In this document: positions 4,491 through 5,273 of the stretch, piece by piece
How the letters are laid out: each line of letters opens with the position of its first letter
Position numbering within the stretch: position 1 is the stretch's first letter
Origin: Chloroflexota bacterium
Lineage (GTDB): Bacteria > Chloroflexota > Dormibacteria > CF-121
Direction: 5' to 3'
NCBI GenBank assembly: GCA_005881235.1
Contig: VBEQ01000068.1
Span: forward strand, 1 to 5,273
Length of the DNA: 5,273 nucleotides
Notes under the pieces: generated by a model
What the model was told of the DNA's origin: nothing
The model's database searches: none
What the model saw: only the letters and a program-made list of their open reading frames with translations
Made by a program: the position numbers and the translations under genes

Positions 4491-5273
4491 ACGAGTCGAC
4501 CGCCACACTCAAGTCGGCGGACGGGCTCGACCTGTACGTTCGCCGCTGGCAGGTCGAGGACGTGCCGCACCGATGGACGTTCGTCGTGGTGCACGGGCTG
4601 GGCGAGCACGGCGGGCGCTACCAGCATCTCGCCGAGTGGTTCGCACCACTGGGCACGACCGTCTACGCGATGGACCAGCGTGGCCACGGGCTGAGCGGCG
4701 GCTCGCGGGGCCACGCGCCCAGCCTCGACGCCCTGCTCGACGACATCGACCTCGCCGTGATGCGCGCTCGCGGCGAAAGCGGTGGACCGGTGGTACTGAT
4801 CGGTCATTCATTCGGCGGGTTGCTGGCGATCGCCTACGCGCTGCGCCATCCGGATCACATCGACCGAGCCGTCTTCTCGGCACCGTTGTTGATCCCGAAG
4901 GTCAAAGTGCCTGCCTGGAAGCGCCCGCTGACCAAGGTCCTGCCCCGGCTCGCGCCGCGCGTGGCGGTTTCCAACGAGGTCGACCCCAATCTGCTGAGCC
5001 ATGATCCGCAGGTCGCCCGCCGCTACGCGTCCGACCCGCTGGTGCACGACCGCATTACCGGCGGCCTCTACGGAGACACCATCGCCCGCGGTGAGGAGTT
5101 CATCGCGCGAGCGGGCGAGATCCGCGTTCCCTTTCTGCTCATGCAGGGCCGCGACGACCGCATCGTCGACCCCCAGGGCAGCCAACGCTTCTTCGCGGGT
5201 GCGACGGCGCCCGAGCGCGCCTTCTGCCTCTACCCCGGCATGTACCACGAGATCTTCAACGAGATCGACCAGG
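4487..5273 (+). CDS. Alpha/beta hydrolase, monoacylglycerol lipase-like (3' end outside window)
   Basis: 262 residues are visible and the frame runs off the window; the family is usually near 270-300 aa, so only a short tail is missing. It belongs to the Hydrolase_4 / PldB-like group, which cleaves ester bonds of monoacylglycerols or lysophospholipids. Seen: VVVHGLGEHGGRY (33-45, oxyanion-loop HG and the GEH.GRY signature of monoacylglycerol lipases), AMDQRGHGLSGG (61-72), nucleophile elbow GHSFGG with Ser108, QGRDDRIVD with probable catalytic Asp224, and YHEIFNE with His254, so the whole triad is present. No signal peptide. GTG 4487 overlaps the previous stop as GTGA, which supports this start and coupling; no Shine-Dalgarno is evident. 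The true substrate is unknown; such proteins are often annotated only as lysophospholipase. Confidence 0.88.
   Translation, partial: MNESTATLKSADGLDLYVRRWQVEDVPHRWTFVVVHGLGEHGGRYQHLAEWFAPLGTTVYAMDQRGHGLSGGSRGHAPSLDALLDDIDLAVMRARGESGGPVVLIGHSFGGLLAIAYALRHPDHIDRAVFSAPLLIPKVKVPAWKRPLTKVLPRLAPRVAVSNEVDPNLLSHDPQVARRYASDPLVHDRITGGLYGDTIARGEEFIARAGEIRVPFLLMQGRDDRIVDPQGSQRFFAGATAPERAFCLYPGMYHEIFNEIDQ

Noticed and set aside
1..5273. tRNA, rRNA, CRISPR array, insertion sequence or integrase
   Set aside because: None was recognised on either strand by eye.

Overview
The window is GC-rich bacterial DNA. The protein-coding frames favour G or C at the third codon position, and one gene appears to start directly downstream of a TANNNT-type -10 box. 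Both traits suit a high-GC phylum such as Actinomycetota, Chloroflexota or Dormibacterota. No marker gene is present, so the phylum is a guess.

Left end (2-832): the C-terminal part of a VirB4/TraC-type conjugation (type IV secretion) ATPase, cut off upstream. By hand estimate it uses fewer G/C-ending codons (about 70%) than the genes to its right (about 85%), which fits a mobile or conjugative element ending near here.

Middle (833-1371): a well-formed promoter (852-880), an 18-bp near-palindrome, a hairpin and a clear Shine-Dalgarno lead into a 68-aa gene of unknown function (963-1169). Its stop codon lies in a 26-bp repeat, and a second copy of that repeat occurs about 600 bp downstream. 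Then come about 200 bp without a convincing gene, holding an 11-bp stem-loop and a pair of exact 12-bp direct repeats.

Right (1372-5273): a small VOC-fold protein that is probably leaderless (1372-1755), followed by what looks like a three-gene operon. Its genes are a GH36 alpha-galactosidase with both catalytic aspartates (1801-3873), a 198-aa protein I do not recognise (3894-4490), and a monoacylglycerol-lipase-like alpha/beta hydrolase (4487-5273, cut by the window edge) that overlaps it by GTGA. The VOC stop codon lies in the second copy of the 26-bp repeat. The galactosidase would release galactose from alpha-galactosides in the cytoplasm; no sugar transporter or regulator is visible. 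The most unusual feature is the 26-bp element, which supplies the stop codons of two unrelated genes from its two TGACG units. I found no complete new defence or mobile system.
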